Source: Sphingomonas horti (lineage in GTDB: Bacteria; Pseudomonadota; Alphaproteobacteria; Sphingomonadales; Sphingomonadaceae). Taken from it: a stretch of DNA of 64,000 nt. This document shows positions 42,361-51,494 of this stretch, one piece after another (positions within the stretch are counted from its first letter, which is position 1; each line of letters begins with the position of its first letter). The notes beneath the pieces are model-generated. The model saw only the letters and a program-made list of their open reading frames with translations. It did no database searches and had not been told where the DNA came from. The stretch lies in contig NZ_WQMS01000016.1 of the NCBI RefSeq assembly GCF_009753715.1, positions 186,001 to 250,000 on the forward strand. Direction: 5' to 3'. The position numbers were made by a program, and so were the translations under genes.

Positions 42361-43959
42361 ATGCCTGTTATCGCCGCCATGCTGCTCGCCGCCGCGTCCG
42401 CCGCCGCTGCGCCGCCGGAAATGGTCAACCGGATCATCGACGAAGGCATGAACCACAGCGAAGTGATGGTGAATGCCGAATATCTGACCGACCATATCGG
42501 CAGCCGCATGACCAACTCGCCCGGCATGCGCGCGGCAGAGAAATGGACCCAGGGCAAGTTTCGCAGCTGGGGCCTCGCCAATGTCCGCGCCGATCCGTTT
42601 CCCTTCGGCCGCGGCTGGTCGATCATCTCGTCGAGCGTCAGGATGACGAGCCCGCGGCCGCTGATGCTGACCGCGATCCCGGTCGCCTGGACGCCGGGTA
42701 CCAACGGCGCGATCAGCGCTCCGATCGTCGTCGCGCCAATGAAGCGAGAGCGCGATTTCGACCAGTGGCGCGGCAAGCTCGCCGGGAAGATCGTGCTGAT
42801 CTCCATGCCTGGCGACGGCGATGAGCCGGACAAGCCGGCCTTCCGCCGCCTGGGCGACGAAGACCTGGCCAAGCTCAACAAGTTCCAGGAGGAGACTTAC
42901 GATCCGGAGAAGGTCGCCAGGCAGATCCGCCGCGCCGCGTTCGACGCCAAGCTCGACGCGTTCCTGAAAGCCGAAGGCGCGGTCGCCTGGGCGCGCAAAT
43001 CCTACCGCGATGGCAAATTGGTTTCGGGCGAAGGTTATGCGTTCGGCACCAATGAGACGCCGGCGCTGCCGGGTGTCGAGATCGCGGCAGAGGATTATCG
43101 CCGCCTCGCGCGTCTGGCGAAGACTGGCGACGCGCCGGTTCTGGAGATCGCGAGCGACGTCCGTTTCGACGATTCGGATACGAACGCCTACAACATCATC
43201 GCCGAGATTCCGGGCACCGACCCAAGGGCCGGCTATGTGATGGCGGGCGCGCATCTCGACAGCTGGGCCGCCGCCGACGGCGCCGCCGATAATGGCGCGG
43301 GATCGGTCGTCATCATGGAGGCCGCGCGCATTCTTTCCCGGCTCGGCGTCCGGCCGAAGCGGACGATCCGCTTCGCGCTCTGGGCAGGCGAGGAGCAGGC
43401 CCTGCTCGGCAGCTGGGCCTATATGAACAAATATCTGGGCAGCTGGCCGGCCGACGCGCCGGGGCTGAACGGCAACCAGCTCTATTATGCCCGGATCAAT
43501 GCCCGGCCGTTCACCCCGAGCGCCGGCTATCGCGACCTGGTCGCCTATTTCAACATCGACAACGGCTCCGGCAAGCTTCGCGGCCTCTATGCCGAGAACA
43601 ATGTCGCCGCGGTGCCGATGCTGAAGGACTGGCTGGCGCCGTTCGCGTTGATGGGCGCGGGCACCGTCGCGATCCGGCGCACCGGCGGCACCGACCATGT
43701 GTTCATGCAGCAGGCCGGCATTCCCGGATACCAGTTCATTCAGGACCCGCTCGACTATGGCAGCCGCATCCATCATTCGAGCATCGACACCTACGACCAT
43801 CTGAAAGGCGAGGACATGCGCCAGGCCTCGGTCGTGCTCGCCGGCCTGCTCTACGAAGCGGCGACCAGCGACAAGATTCTGCCGGCGATGCCGATCCCGA
43901 CCAAGCCTGCCGTCACCGATCCGTTCAAGTACGAAGACCTGGACGATGCGCAGAACTGA
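42361..43959 (+). CDS. M28-type zinc peptidase, exported
   Basis: 532 residues with a short signal peptide (MPVIAAMLLAAASAAAA). The M28 zinc ligands are in VMAGAHLDSWAAADGAADNGAG, WAGEEQALLGSWAY, FNIDN and IHHSSIDTYDHL. A PA-like insertion lies between (residues 110-250). It is a periplasmic or secreted aminopeptidase-like enzyme. Its 3' end overlaps the RNA methyltransferase gene by 14 bases. Confidence 0.9.
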   Translation: MPVIAAMLLAAASAAAAPPEMVNRIIDEGMNHSEVMVNAEYLTDHIGSRMTNSPGMRAAEKWTQGKFRSWGLANVRADPFPFGRGWSIISSSVRMTSPRPLMLTAIPVAWTPGTNGAISAPIVVAPMKRERDFDQWRGKLAGKIVLISMPGDGDEPDKPAFRRLGDEDLAKLNKFQEETYDPEKVARQIRRAAFDAKLDAFLKAEGAVAWARKSYRDGKLVSGEGYAFGTNETPALPGVEIAAEDYRRLARLAKTGDAPVLEIASDVRFDDSDTNAYNIIAEIPGTDPRAGYVMAGAHLDSWAAADGAADNGAGSVVIMEAARILSRLGVRPKRTIRFALWAGEEQALLGSWAYMNKYLGSWPADAPGLNGNQLYYARINARPFTPSAGYRDLVAYFNIDNGSGKLRGLYAENNVAAVPMLKDWLAPFALMGAGTVAIRRTGGTDHVFMQQAGIPGYQFIQDPLDYGSRIHHSSIDTYDHLKGEDMRQASVVLAGLLYEAATSDKILPAMPIPTKPAVTDPFKYEDLDDAQN

Positions 43960-44695
43960 CGGGCGCGGGCACCGGCCGTCGAAGGGCGCTTCGGGGCGCC
44001 CGCGCCTGTGGGGGCGGCACGCGGTCGGCGCCGCGCTCGCCAATCCCAAGCGGCGCGCGGTAAAGCTCTGGGCGACGCGCGACGCGGCGGGGCGGATGAA
44101 CCTGTCGACGGGGCTGCCGGTCACCTTCGCCGATGCCGCGGACCTCGGCCGGCTGGTGCCGCAGGACGCGCCGCACCAGGGGCTGGTGCTGGAAGTCGAG
44201 CCGCTGGCGGACGTGTTTCTCGATGAGTTGCTCGGGGAGGAAGGCAATCGCCCGCTGCTGGTGCTGGACCAGGTGACCGACCCGCACAATGTCGGCGCGA
44301 TCCTGCGCTCGGCCGCGGCGTTCGACGCACTCGGCATCGTCACCCAGGACCGGCACAGCCCGCCCGAGTCTGGAGCGCTCGCGCGCGCCGCCTCGGGCGC
44401 GCTGGAGACGGTGCCGTGGGTGCGCGTCGTGAACCTCGCGCGTGCACTGGAGGAGATCGCCGAAGCCGGCTTCTGGCGGATCGGCCTGGCCGGCGAGGCC
44501 GACCGGCTGCTGCGGGACGCGCTCGGCTCGGCCAGGATCGCGCTGGTGCTGGGGGCGGAGGGGGAAGGCCTCAGGCCCAATACCGCGACGCATTGCGACG
44601 AACTCGCGCGACTTCCGATCTCGTCCGCGATAGAAAGCCTGAACGTCTCGAACGCGGCGGCGATCGCCCTTTATGCGGTCGCCACCCGAAGCTGA
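43946..44695 (+). CDS. rlmB: SpoU-family rRNA 2'-O-methyltransferase (RlmB-like)
   Basis: 249 residues. The N-terminal substrate-binding part has LWGRHAVGAALANPKRRAVKLWATRDA, and the SPOUT domain has LLVLDQVTDPHNVGAILRSAAAFDALGIV, ALVLGAEGEGL and LPISSAIESLNVSNAAAIALY (trefoil-knot SAM-binding motifs). RlmB methylates G2251 of 23S rRNA in E. coli. It begins with an extra basic peptide (RRTDGRGHRPSKGASGRPR). It overlaps the M28 peptidase gene by 14 bases. Confidence 0.92.
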   Translation: MRRTDGRGHRPSKGASGRPRLWGRHAVGAALANPKRRAVKLWATRDAAGRMNLSTGLPVTFADAADLGRLVPQDAPHQGLVLEVEPLADVFLDELLGEEGNRPLLVLDQVTDPHNVGAILRSAAAFDALGIVTQDRHSPPESGALARAASGALETVPWVRVVNLARALEEIAEAGFWRIGLAGEADRLLRDALGSARIALVLGAEGEGLRPNTATHCDELARLPISSAIESLNVSNAAAIALYAVATRS

Positions 44696-44706
44696 GGGGG
44701 GGTGAC

Positions 44707-45366
44707 ATGGGGGCTTGGTTCAGGCTGGCGGCATTGCTCGCCCCGCCGCTGTTGCTGGCCGGATGCCTGCTGATGCCGGGCAAGTTCGCGTCGAAGCTGA
44801 CGATCAATGCCGACCGCAGCTTCAGCTATGCCTATGCGGGCGAGGTCTATGCGCTCGATCCGCAGCCCAGGGTCGCCGATTCCTCCGGCAAGGACGCGCC
44901 GCCCGACCCGAAGCAGAAGGCGGAGCAGGAAACCAGGAACCGCGCGATCGCAGAGGCGCTGTCGAAGGAGGCGGGCTATCGCTCCGTGCGCTATCTCGGG
45001 GACGGCAAGTTCCTGATCGACTATGAGATTTCAGGCCGCCTCGACCACAATTTCGTCTATCCTTTCAATCTCGACGCGCAGGCGATCGTGCCCTTCATCG
45101 CCGTCGAGCTGCGCGCGAACGGCACCGTGCGCGTGAAAGCGCCCGGCTTCGCCAACGACAGCAAGGACCAGGCCGGCCCGATGAGCGGCATGGGCGACGA
45201 TTCGGGCGCGAAGCTGGACGGCAGCTTCGTCCTCGACACCGACGCGGAGGTCGTCAGCACCAATAACGAGGAAGGTCCGCAGGCGGCGGGCGGGCGCAAG
45301 CTGCTGAGCTGGAAGGTGACCCCGCTGACCCGCGACGCGCCGACGGCGGTGCTGCGGCTCAAATAG
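44707..45366 (+). CDS. Hypothetical lipoprotein
   Basis: 219 residues with a type II signal (MGAWFRLAALLAPPLLLAGC, Cys20). It then holds SKLTINADRSFSYAYAGEVYAL, a charged Lys/Glu-rich helix, and beta-strand repeats ending WKVTPLTRDAPTAVLRLK. No family recognised; the sequence suggests a soluble beta-rich periplasmic domain. It starts 11 bases after rlmB. Confidence 0.8.
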   Translation: MGAWFRLAALLAPPLLLAGCLLMPGKFASKLTINADRSFSYAYAGEVYALDPQPRVADSSGKDAPPDPKQKAEQETRNRAIAEALSKEAGYRSVRYLGDGKFLIDYEISGRLDHNFVYPFNLDAQAIVPFIAVELRANGTVRVKAPGFANDSKDQAGPMSGMGDDSGAKLDGSFVLDTDAEVVSTNNEEGPQAAGGRKLLSWKVTPLTRDAPTAVLRLK

Positions 45367-45368
45367 CG

Positions 45369-45686
45369 TCAATCCTCCTGCGCGATTGTCACCCGCAGCC
45401 CGTCCAGCGCTTCCGTGAACGGAATCTGGCACCCCAGCCGCGAGCTTCCGTCGCGATGGTCGCTCGATTCGAGCAGGTCGTTCTCGTCCTCGCTCATCTT
45501 TGGCAGGCGCGGCAGCCATTCCTCGTCGACATGGACGTGGCAGGTCGCGCAGCTGCAGCAGCCGCCGCAGAGCGCCAGCAGCTCGTCGAAGCCGTTCTCG
45601 CGGATCACTTCCATCACCGACAGGCCGACATCCCCGTCGACCGCCCGTTCGCTCCCGCCCCTGGTGACCACGACGAGCTTCGGCAT
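45369..45686 (-). CDS. 2Fe-2S ferredoxin (adrenodoxin-type)
   Basis: 105 residues. The cluster ligands Cys40, Cys46, Cys49 (ALCGGCCSCATCHV) and Cys86 (LGCQI) fit C-x5-C-x2-C...C of plant/adrenodoxin-type ferredoxins. Extra cysteines at 43 and 44 may be incidental. It likely serves electron transfer to P450 or Fe-S assembly. It is divergent from the AlkA-like gene, with a 76-base shared promoter region. Confidence 0.92.
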   Translation of the reverse strand: MPKLVVVTRGGSERAVDGDVGLSVMEVIRENGFDELLALCGGCCSCATCHVHVDEEWLPRLPKMSEDENDLLESSDHRDGSSRLGCQIPFTEALDGLRVTIAQED

Positions 45687-45762
45687 TTGCGTTCCCTTTC
45701 CGTTCAGCCTAGCGAGAGGCTTTGGACTGCCGCCTAACGGGCGGGAGCGGGAAGGGTCAAGG

Positions 45763-46380
45763 ATGGGTCTTTCGGCCGAACAATTGAAGGCGTCGCTGGA
45801 CGCGCTGGCCACGATCGAGCCGGTCTTCGCCGAAGCCCTCGCCCGCGCCGGCTATCCGGAGCCGCGCATTCGCGAGCCCGGCTACGAGACGCTGCTGCGC
45901 ACGATCGTCGGCCAGCAGGTCAGCGTCGCGGCTGCTGCATCGATGTGGAGCAAGCTCGAAGCCGCGCTCGGCGACACGTCCAACCCGCAAAACCTGCTCG
46001 ATGCGTCGGACGAACAGCTCCGCGCGGCCGGCTTGTCGCGGCAGAAGAGCGGCTATGCGCGCAGCCTTGCCGGGCTGGTCGTGTCGGGCGAGCTGAACCT
46101 GGAGCATCTGCCGGAGGACGACGAGGAAGCGATCGCCGCGCTCACCCGGATCAAGGGCATCGGCCGCTGGTCGGCGGAAATCTACCTGCTGTTCGCCGAA
46201 GGCCGCCCCGACATCTGGCCCGCCGGCGACCTGGCGGTGATGCGCGAAGTCGGCACGCTACTCGGCCTCCCAGAACGCCCGGACGAAAAGCAGACCCGCG
46301 AACTCGCCGAAAAATGGCGCCCCCACCGCGGCGCCGCCGCGATCTTCGCCTGGCACCACTACAAGATGGTGGCGATCTGA
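45763..46380 (+). CDS. DNA-3-methyladenine glycosylase, AlkA-like
   Basis: 205 residues. The helix-hairpin-helix is LTRIKGIGRWSAEIYLLF, with catalytic Asp in IWPAGDLAVMREVG, and LLRTIVGQQVSVAAAASMW upstream: the minimal AlkA fold, shorter than E. coli AlkA (282 residues) because the N-terminal domain is absent. It removes alkylated bases from DNA. Confidence 0.92.
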   Translation: MGLSAEQLKASLDALATIEPVFAEALARAGYPEPRIREPGYETLLRTIVGQQVSVAAAASMWSKLEAALGDTSNPQNLLDASDEQLRAAGLSRQKSGYARSLAGLVVSGELNLEHLPEDDEEAIAALTRIKGIGRWSAEIYLLFAEGRPDIWPAGDLAVMREVGTLLGLPERPDEKQTRELAEKWRPHRGAAAIFAWHHYKMVAI

Positions 46381-46420
46381 GGCGTGCCGAAGGTCTGGGA
46401 TAGGTGGTTCGCGGACCGAT

Positions 46421-46566
46421 CACCTCTCCCATAGGGAGAGGTCGAGTCAGCGCTTGCGCTGACCGGGTGAGGGGTTGGACCTCTCCACGAAGTCCTGGTC
46501 CCCTCACCTCGCTCGCGGCGGTGCCGCGAGTCGCCCTCTCCCCATGGGAGAGGGCCGCAAGGGGGG
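46421..46566. repeat. Composite intergenic repeat (CTCTCCC-rich)
   Basis: This fills most of a 284-base gap. Ends are inverted copies (CCTCTCCCATAGGGAGAGG and CCCTCTCCCCATGGGAGAGGG), with a GCGCTTGCGCTGAC hairpin and GGGTGAGGGG/CCCCTCACC inverted parts inside. This layout is common in alphaproteobacterial genomes. Spurious ORFs across it are not genes. Nothing else is seen in 46381-46664. Confidence 0.8.
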
Positions 46567-46664
46567 TCGAAAATTCGACCTGGCACGAGTTGATCCGAAG
46601 CGAGGGCCGATGCTGATCGTGCGTGGGGTTGAGCGGGCGGGCGAAGCGCCTAAAGCTTGAGGCG

Positions 46665-48590
46665 ATGACTCAGGCCCCCGAAGTGCCGCTGATCGAGCGG
46701 GCGAAATTGTTCGGCAATCCCGTTAAGTCGCAGGGGAAGATCAGCCCCGACGGGCGCCGGCTCTCCTGGCTTGCCCCGCACGACGGCGTGATGAACCTGT
46801 GGTTGGCGCCCGCGTCCGATCCCGCCGACGCGCGGCCGATGACGGCGGAGAAGGCGCGGCCGATCTCGCAATATCTGTGGGCTGCCGACAGCCACGCGCT
46901 GCTTTACGTGCAGGACAAGGAAGGCGACGAGAATTTCCTGCTCTACCGCGTCGATGTCGAAAGCGGCGCCGATGCCTGCCTGACGCCGTTCGAGAATACG
47001 CGCGTCGTGATCGTCGGCACGTCGGTGACCAAGCAGGACCGCTTGCTCGTCGGCCTCAACAACCGCGACCCGCAGTGGCATGACGTGTACGAGCTGAACT
47101 TGGCGACCGGTGAGCTGGCCGAGATCATGCGCGGCGACGGCTTCGCGGGGTTCCTCGCCGACGACTCGCTGACTCTTCGCATCGCCGTCCGCCCCAATGC
47201 CGAGGGTGGCATGGATTTCTTCCGCATCGAAGCGAACGAGGTCGCTGCCGAGCCGTTCGCGGCGACGACGCTCGAAGACGCGATGACCACCCAGCCGGCC
47301 GGCTTCACCACCGACGGTGCGACGCTCTACTGGATCGACAGCCGCGGCCGGAACACCGCCGCGCTGATCGGCGAGGACATGACGACGGGCGCGCGCACGG
47401 TGCTGGCGGAGGACCCGCGTGCCGATATCGGCCATGTCCTCGCCCATCCGGCGACCGGCGTCGTGGAGGCCTATGCGGTCAACTACCTGATCCAGGAATG
47501 GATCGCGCTGGACGCCGGGATCGGCGCGACGCTCGACCGGCTGAAGGCGCTGCTGAAAGGCGATATCGAGATCAGCTCGCGCACGCGCGACGATCGCAAA
47601 TGGACGGTCGCGGTCGATCCCGTCACTGGCCCGCCCGCCGTCTATCTTTACGATCGCGACCAGGACGAACTCGACCTGTTCTACGTCTCGCGGCCGGAGC
47701 TGGAGCACGCGCCTTTGGTGCCGATGCACGCGGTCGAGATTCCCGCCCGCGACGGGCTGACGCTCGTCTCATACCTGTCGCTGCCCTACATGGCCGATGT
47801 GAAGCGGGGCGGCATTCCCGATGCGCCGCTGCCGATGGTGCTGCTGGTGCATGGCGGGCCATGGGCGCGGGACCGCCACGGCTACAATCCCTATCACCAA
47901 TGGCTCGCCAATCGCGCCTATGCGGTGCTGTCGGTCAACTTTCGCGGCTCGACAGGGTTCGGCAAGGCGTTCATCTCGGCCGGCGACCTCGAATGGGGCG
48001 CAAAGATGCACGACGACCTGATCGACGCGGTTCAATGGGCGGTCGGCCGCGGCATTGCGCAAGCCGACCGGGTCGCGATCATGGGCGGCTCCTATGGCGG
48101 CTATGCGACGCTTGCCGGCCTGACCTTCACGCCCGATGCGTTTGCATGCGGCGTCGACATCGTCGGCCCGTCCAACCTGGAGACGCTGCTGCAGACGATC
48201 CCGCCTTATTGGAAGCCGGTGGTCGAGCAGTTCCACCGGCGGATGGGCAATCCGGAGACGCCCGAGGGGCTCAAGCTGCTGCGCGACCGATCGCCGCTGC
48301 ACAAGGCGGACCGGATCGTGCGGCCGCTGCTGATCGGCCAGGGCGCCAACGATCCACGCGTCAAGCGGGCCGAATCGGACCAGATCGCCGCCGCGATGAG
48401 CGAGCGGAACATTCCGGTCACCTATGTGCTCTTCCCCGACGAAGGGCATGGCTTTGCCCGGCCGGAGAACAACATCGCCTTCAACGCGATCGCGGAAGAG
48501 TTCCTCGCGGCCAATCTCGGCGGCCGGTGCGAGCCGGCGGGGGAAACGGTTGCGGCGTCGACCGCGCAATTCCTCGCGCAGGCGCGGTAA
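46665..48590 (+). CDS. S9 prolyl-oligopeptidase-family serine peptidase
   Basis: 641 residues. The N-terminal beta-propeller (about 1-380) ends at a hydrolase domain with GGPWARDRHGYNPYHQWLANRAYAVLSVNFRGS, the nucleophile in MGGSYGGYAT, Asp in GANDPRVKRAESD and His in PDEGHGFARPEN, so it has the complete Ser-Asp-His set. No signal peptide is visible, suggesting a cytoplasmic enzyme or a non-classical one. It cleaves short peptides or acyl-peptides. Confidence 0.93.
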   Translation: MTQAPEVPLIERAKLFGNPVKSQGKISPDGRRLSWLAPHDGVMNLWLAPASDPADARPMTAEKARPISQYLWAADSHALLYVQDKEGDENFLLYRVDVESGADACLTPFENTRVVIVGTSVTKQDRLLVGLNNRDPQWHDVYELNLATGELAEIMRGDGFAGFLADDSLTLRIAVRPNAEGGMDFFRIEANEVAAEPFAATTLEDAMTTQPAGFTTDGATLYWIDSRGRNTAALIGEDMTTGARTVLAEDPRADIGHVLAHPATGVVEAYAVNYLIQEWIALDAGIGATLDRLKALLKGDIEISSRTRDDRKWTVAVDPVTGPPAVYLYDRDQDELDLFYVSRPELEHAPLVPMHAVEIPARDGLTLVSYLSLPYMADVKRGGIPDAPLPMVLLVHGGPWARDRHGYNPYHQWLANRAYAVLSVNFRGSTGFGKAFISAGDLEWGAKMHDDLIDAVQWAVGRGIAQADRVAIMGGSYGGYATLAGLTFTPDAFACGVDIVGPSNLETLLQTIPPYWKPVVEQFHRRMGNPETPEGLKLLRDRSPLHKADRIVRPLLIGQGANDPRVKRAESDQIAAAMSERNIPVTYVLFPDEGHGFARPENNIAFNAIAEEFLAANLGGRCEPAGETVAASTAQFLAQAR

Positions 48591-48655
48591 CCGTGAATCT
48601 GTTGGTAACGGCGTTCGGCCGCCGCTATCGGGGGCGCGCCAGCTAGGGTGGTTAC

Positions 48656-49999
48656 ATGAAGATTGCGATGATCGGGTCGGGCTATGTCGGGCTCGTATCC
48701 GGGGCCTGTTTTTCCGACTTCGGGCATGACGTGGTCTGCGTCGACAAGGACGCATCGAAGATCGCGGCGCTGGAAGCCGGGCGCATGCCGATCTTCGAGC
48801 CAGGACTTGACCAGCTCGTCTCCAGCAACGTCAAGGCCGGGCGGCTGTCGTTCACGACCGACCTGCAGGCCGGAGTCGCCGGCGCCGACGCCGTGTTCAT
48901 CGCGGTCGGCACGCCGTCCCGGCGCGGCGACGGCCATGCCGACCTGTCCTACGTCTTCGCCGCGGCGAAGGAGATCGCGCAGGCGGCGGACAAGCCGTGC
49001 GTGGTCGTCACCAAGTCGACAGTACCGGTCGGGACCGGCGACAAGGTCGAGGCGATCCTGAAGGAAACCCGCCCCAATTTCGCCTGGGCGGTGGTGTCGA
49101 ACCCGGAATTCCTGCGCGAAGGCGCCGCGATCGGCGATTTCAAGCGGCCGGACCGGATCGTCGTCGGCACCGAAGACGCGAAGGCGCAGGACGTGATGCG
49201 CGAAATCTATCGCCCGCTCTATCTGAACGCGGCGCCGATCCTGTTCACCGGGCGGAGGACCGCCGAGCTGATCAAGTATGCCGCGAATGCCTTCCTTGCG
49301 ACCAAGATCAGCTTCATCAACGAGCTGGCGGACCTGGCCGAGCAGGTCGGCGCCGACGTCAAGGACGTGTCGCGCGGCATCGGCCTGGACAACCGGATCG
49401 GGTCGAAGTTCCTGCATGCCGGCCCGGGCTATGGGGGATCGTGCTTTCCCAAGGACACGCTCGCGCTGCTCCGCACGGCCGAGGAATATGGCACGCCGCT
49501 GCGCATCGTCCACGCCACGGTGGAGGCGAACGATCTGCGCAAGGAAGCGATGGGCCACAAGGTGGTGGCGGCGCTGGGCGGCACCGCCCGGGGCAAGCGC
49601 GTCGGCTTGCTGGGCTTGACGTTCAAGCCCAACACCGACGACATGCGCGATGCCCCCGCGCTCGACATCGTCCGCGTGCTGCGCGAAGCGGGCGCGGAGA
49701 TCGCAGCCTATGACCCCGAAGGCATGGAGCAGGCGCGGGCGGCCCTTGGCGAGCTCGACTATCGGCACAATCCCTACGACGTCGCGGCCGGGGCCGATGC
49801 GCTCGTGCTGGTGACGGAATGGGATGCGTTCCGCGCCCTCGACCTGAAACGGCTGGCGGAGTCGATGCGGACGCCGGTGCTGGTCGATCTGCGCAATGTG
49901 TACAATCCCGCCGAAGCGGAAAAGGCCGGCCTGACCTATCATGGCGTCGGCCGCGGCGTCGCCGGAGCGGAAAGCCCGCTCGAGCAGAAGGTCGCTTGA
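48656..49999 (+). CDS. ugd: UDP-glucose 6-dehydrogenase
   Basis: 447 residues. The Rossmann start MKIAMIGSGYVGLVSGACFSDFGHDV, VSNPEFLREGAAIGDF, KYAANAFLATKISFINELADLAEQVGADV and the active-site Cys (about residue 263) in GPGYGGSCFPKDT identify UGD. It oxidises UDP-glucose to UDP-glucuronate, precursor of surface polysaccharide and of UDP-xylose via a decarboxylase. A flippase gene follows 25 bases later. Confidence 0.97.
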   Translation: MKIAMIGSGYVGLVSGACFSDFGHDVVCVDKDASKIAALEAGRMPIFEPGLDQLVSSNVKAGRLSFTTDLQAGVAGADAVFIAVGTPSRRGDGHADLSYVFAAAKEIAQAADKPCVVVTKSTVPVGTGDKVEAILKETRPNFAWAVVSNPEFLREGAAIGDFKRPDRIVVGTEDAKAQDVMREIYRPLYLNAAPILFTGRRTAELIKYAANAFLATKISFINELADLAEQVGADVKDVSRGIGLDNRIGSKFLHAGPGYGGSCFPKDTLALLRTAEEYGTPLRIVHATVEANDLRKEAMGHKVVAALGGTARGKRVGLLGLTFKPNTDDMRDAPALDIVRVLREAGAEIAAYDPEGMEQARAALGELDYRHNPYDVAAGADALVLVTEWDAFRALDLKRLAESMRTPVLVDLRNVYNPAEAEKAGLTYHGVGRGVAGAESPLEQKVA

Positions 50000-50024
50000 T
50001 CCACGGCAGCGGCGGGGGCCGCTC

Positions 50025-51494
50025 ATGAGCGTCAGCCGGAACGTCACCTACAATCTCATCGGATCGGTCCTGCCGGTGCTGCTGGCGCTGGTCACCGTGC
50101 CCGTCTATCTGCACCTGGTCGGGTCTGACCGGTACGGCGTGCTGGCGATCGCCTGGCTGTTGCTCGGTTATTTCGGCCTGTTCGACCTGGGCCTGGGACG
50201 GGCGACGACCTACAGCATCGCCGCGCTGAAGGATGCCGACCCGCAGGAGCGGGCGGACGTGTTCTGGACCGCGATTTTCACGAACATCGCGATGGGCGTG
50301 GTCGGCGGGCTGGTGTTGTGGGCGGCCGCTGACTTCTTCTTCGACCAGGTGTTCAAGGTCGATCCGCGGCTGCGGCCGGAGATCCTCGCCAGCGTGCCGC
50401 TGCTGGCGCTGGCGGTGCCGATCGCGACGTTGAACGGCGTCCTGACCGGCGCGCTGATGGGGCGGGAACGCTTCCTGGAGATCAACACCGTCTCCGTGCT
50501 GTCGACCAGCCTGTTCCAGATCTTCCCGATCATCGTGGCCTTTGTCTGGGGACCCAATCTCAGCCAGCTGCTGGCGGCGGCGGTGGCGGCGCGGGCGATC
50601 GGCATCGCGGCGCTCTGGTGGCGCTGCCACGTGTCGATCACGCACGGGCAGCGGCACCGCTTCGTCCGTGCGCAGGCGCGCGAACTGCTCGGCTATGGCG
50701 GCTGGGTGACGATCACCGGCCTGTTCGGCCCGATCCTCGTCATCCTCGACCGCTTCGCGATCGGTGCCGTGCTCGGCGCGACCGCGGTCACCATCTACAC
50801 GCTGCCGTTCCAGCTGGCCCAGCGGATCACGATGTTCCCGCAGGCGATGGTGTCGGCGCTTTTTCCGAAGCTGCCGACCGCCAGCGTGGAGGAGCGCAGC
50901 GCGCTCGGCGACAAGGCGGTCCGCGTGCTGCTCGCGGCGATCAGCCTGCCGATCCTGGGGATGATCTACGCCCTCCATCCGTTCCTCGACTTCTGGGTGG
51001 GGACAGAGATCGGGCCGCAATCGTCGGACGTCGGCACGCTGATCGTGCTCGGCTACTGGGCGAACGCCTTCGCGATCGTGCCCTACAGCTGGATGCAGGG
51101 CGCCGGCCGGCCGGACCTGGTGACCAAGGTGCTGCTGGCCCAGATCCCGCCTTATCTGGCGCTGCTCTATTTCGGCATGAAGGAATTCGGCCTGATCGGC
51201 TGCGCGGCGGTGTTCGCGTTCCGCTGCTCGGTGGACTTCATGATGATGTGGTGGGCCGCGCGCCGCAATTTCCGGCCCGTTCCGCTGATCGCGACGGTCG
51301 GTGCGCCGCTGCTGGCGGGCGTCATCCTGTCCAATTGGCTGAGCTACCGTGAGCCCTTGTGGTGGCTCAGCGGCCTGGTGCTGGCGGTCGTGGTGGCGCT
51401 GCAATGCTGGCGCATCGCACCGCCGGAGCTGATCGAGAAAGCACGGACGCTGCTGCAGGCCCGCTTTCCGCGCCTCGCCCGCAAGGCGCGCTAG
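50025..51494 (+). CDS. Wzx/MATE-like polysaccharide flippase
   Basis: 489 residues with about 12 to 14 membrane segments (NLIGSVLPVLLALVTVPVYLHLVG; YGVLAIAWLLLGYFGLFDLGLGRATTYSIAALK; LGYGGWVTITGLFGPILVILDRFAIGAVLG). The polysaccharide-biosynthesis-export (MVF) pattern suggests it flips lipid-linked sugars. It directly follows ugd. Its last 4 bases overlap the convergent TonB-receptor stop (CTAG). Confidence 0.88.
   Translation: MSVSRNVTYNLIGSVLPVLLALVTVPVYLHLVGSDRYGVLAIAWLLLGYFGLFDLGLGRATTYSIAALKDADPQERADVFWTAIFTNIAMGVVGGLVLWAAADFFFDQVFKVDPRLRPEILASVPLLALAVPIATLNGVLTGALMGRERFLEINTVSVLSTSLFQIFPIIVAFVWGPNLSQLLAAAVAARAIGIAALWWRCHVSITHGQRHRFVRAQARELLGYGGWVTITGLFGPILVILDRFAIGAVLGATAVTIYTLPFQLAQRITMFPQAMVSALFPKLPTASVEERSALGDKAVRVLLAAISLPILGMIYALHPFLDFWVGTEIGPQSSDVGTLIVLGYWANAFAIVPYSWMQGAGRPDLVTKVLLAQIPPYLALLYFGMKEFGLIGCAAVFAFRCSVDFMMMWWAARRNFRPVPLIATVGAPLLAGVILSNWLSYREPLWWLSGLVLAVVVALQCWRIAPPELIEKARTLLQARFPRLARKAR

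Noticed and set aside
46404-46660. Open frames across the CTCTCCC repeat
   Set aside because: They translate a repeat whose hairpins are typical of non-coding intergenic elements, and the peptides are low-complexity.
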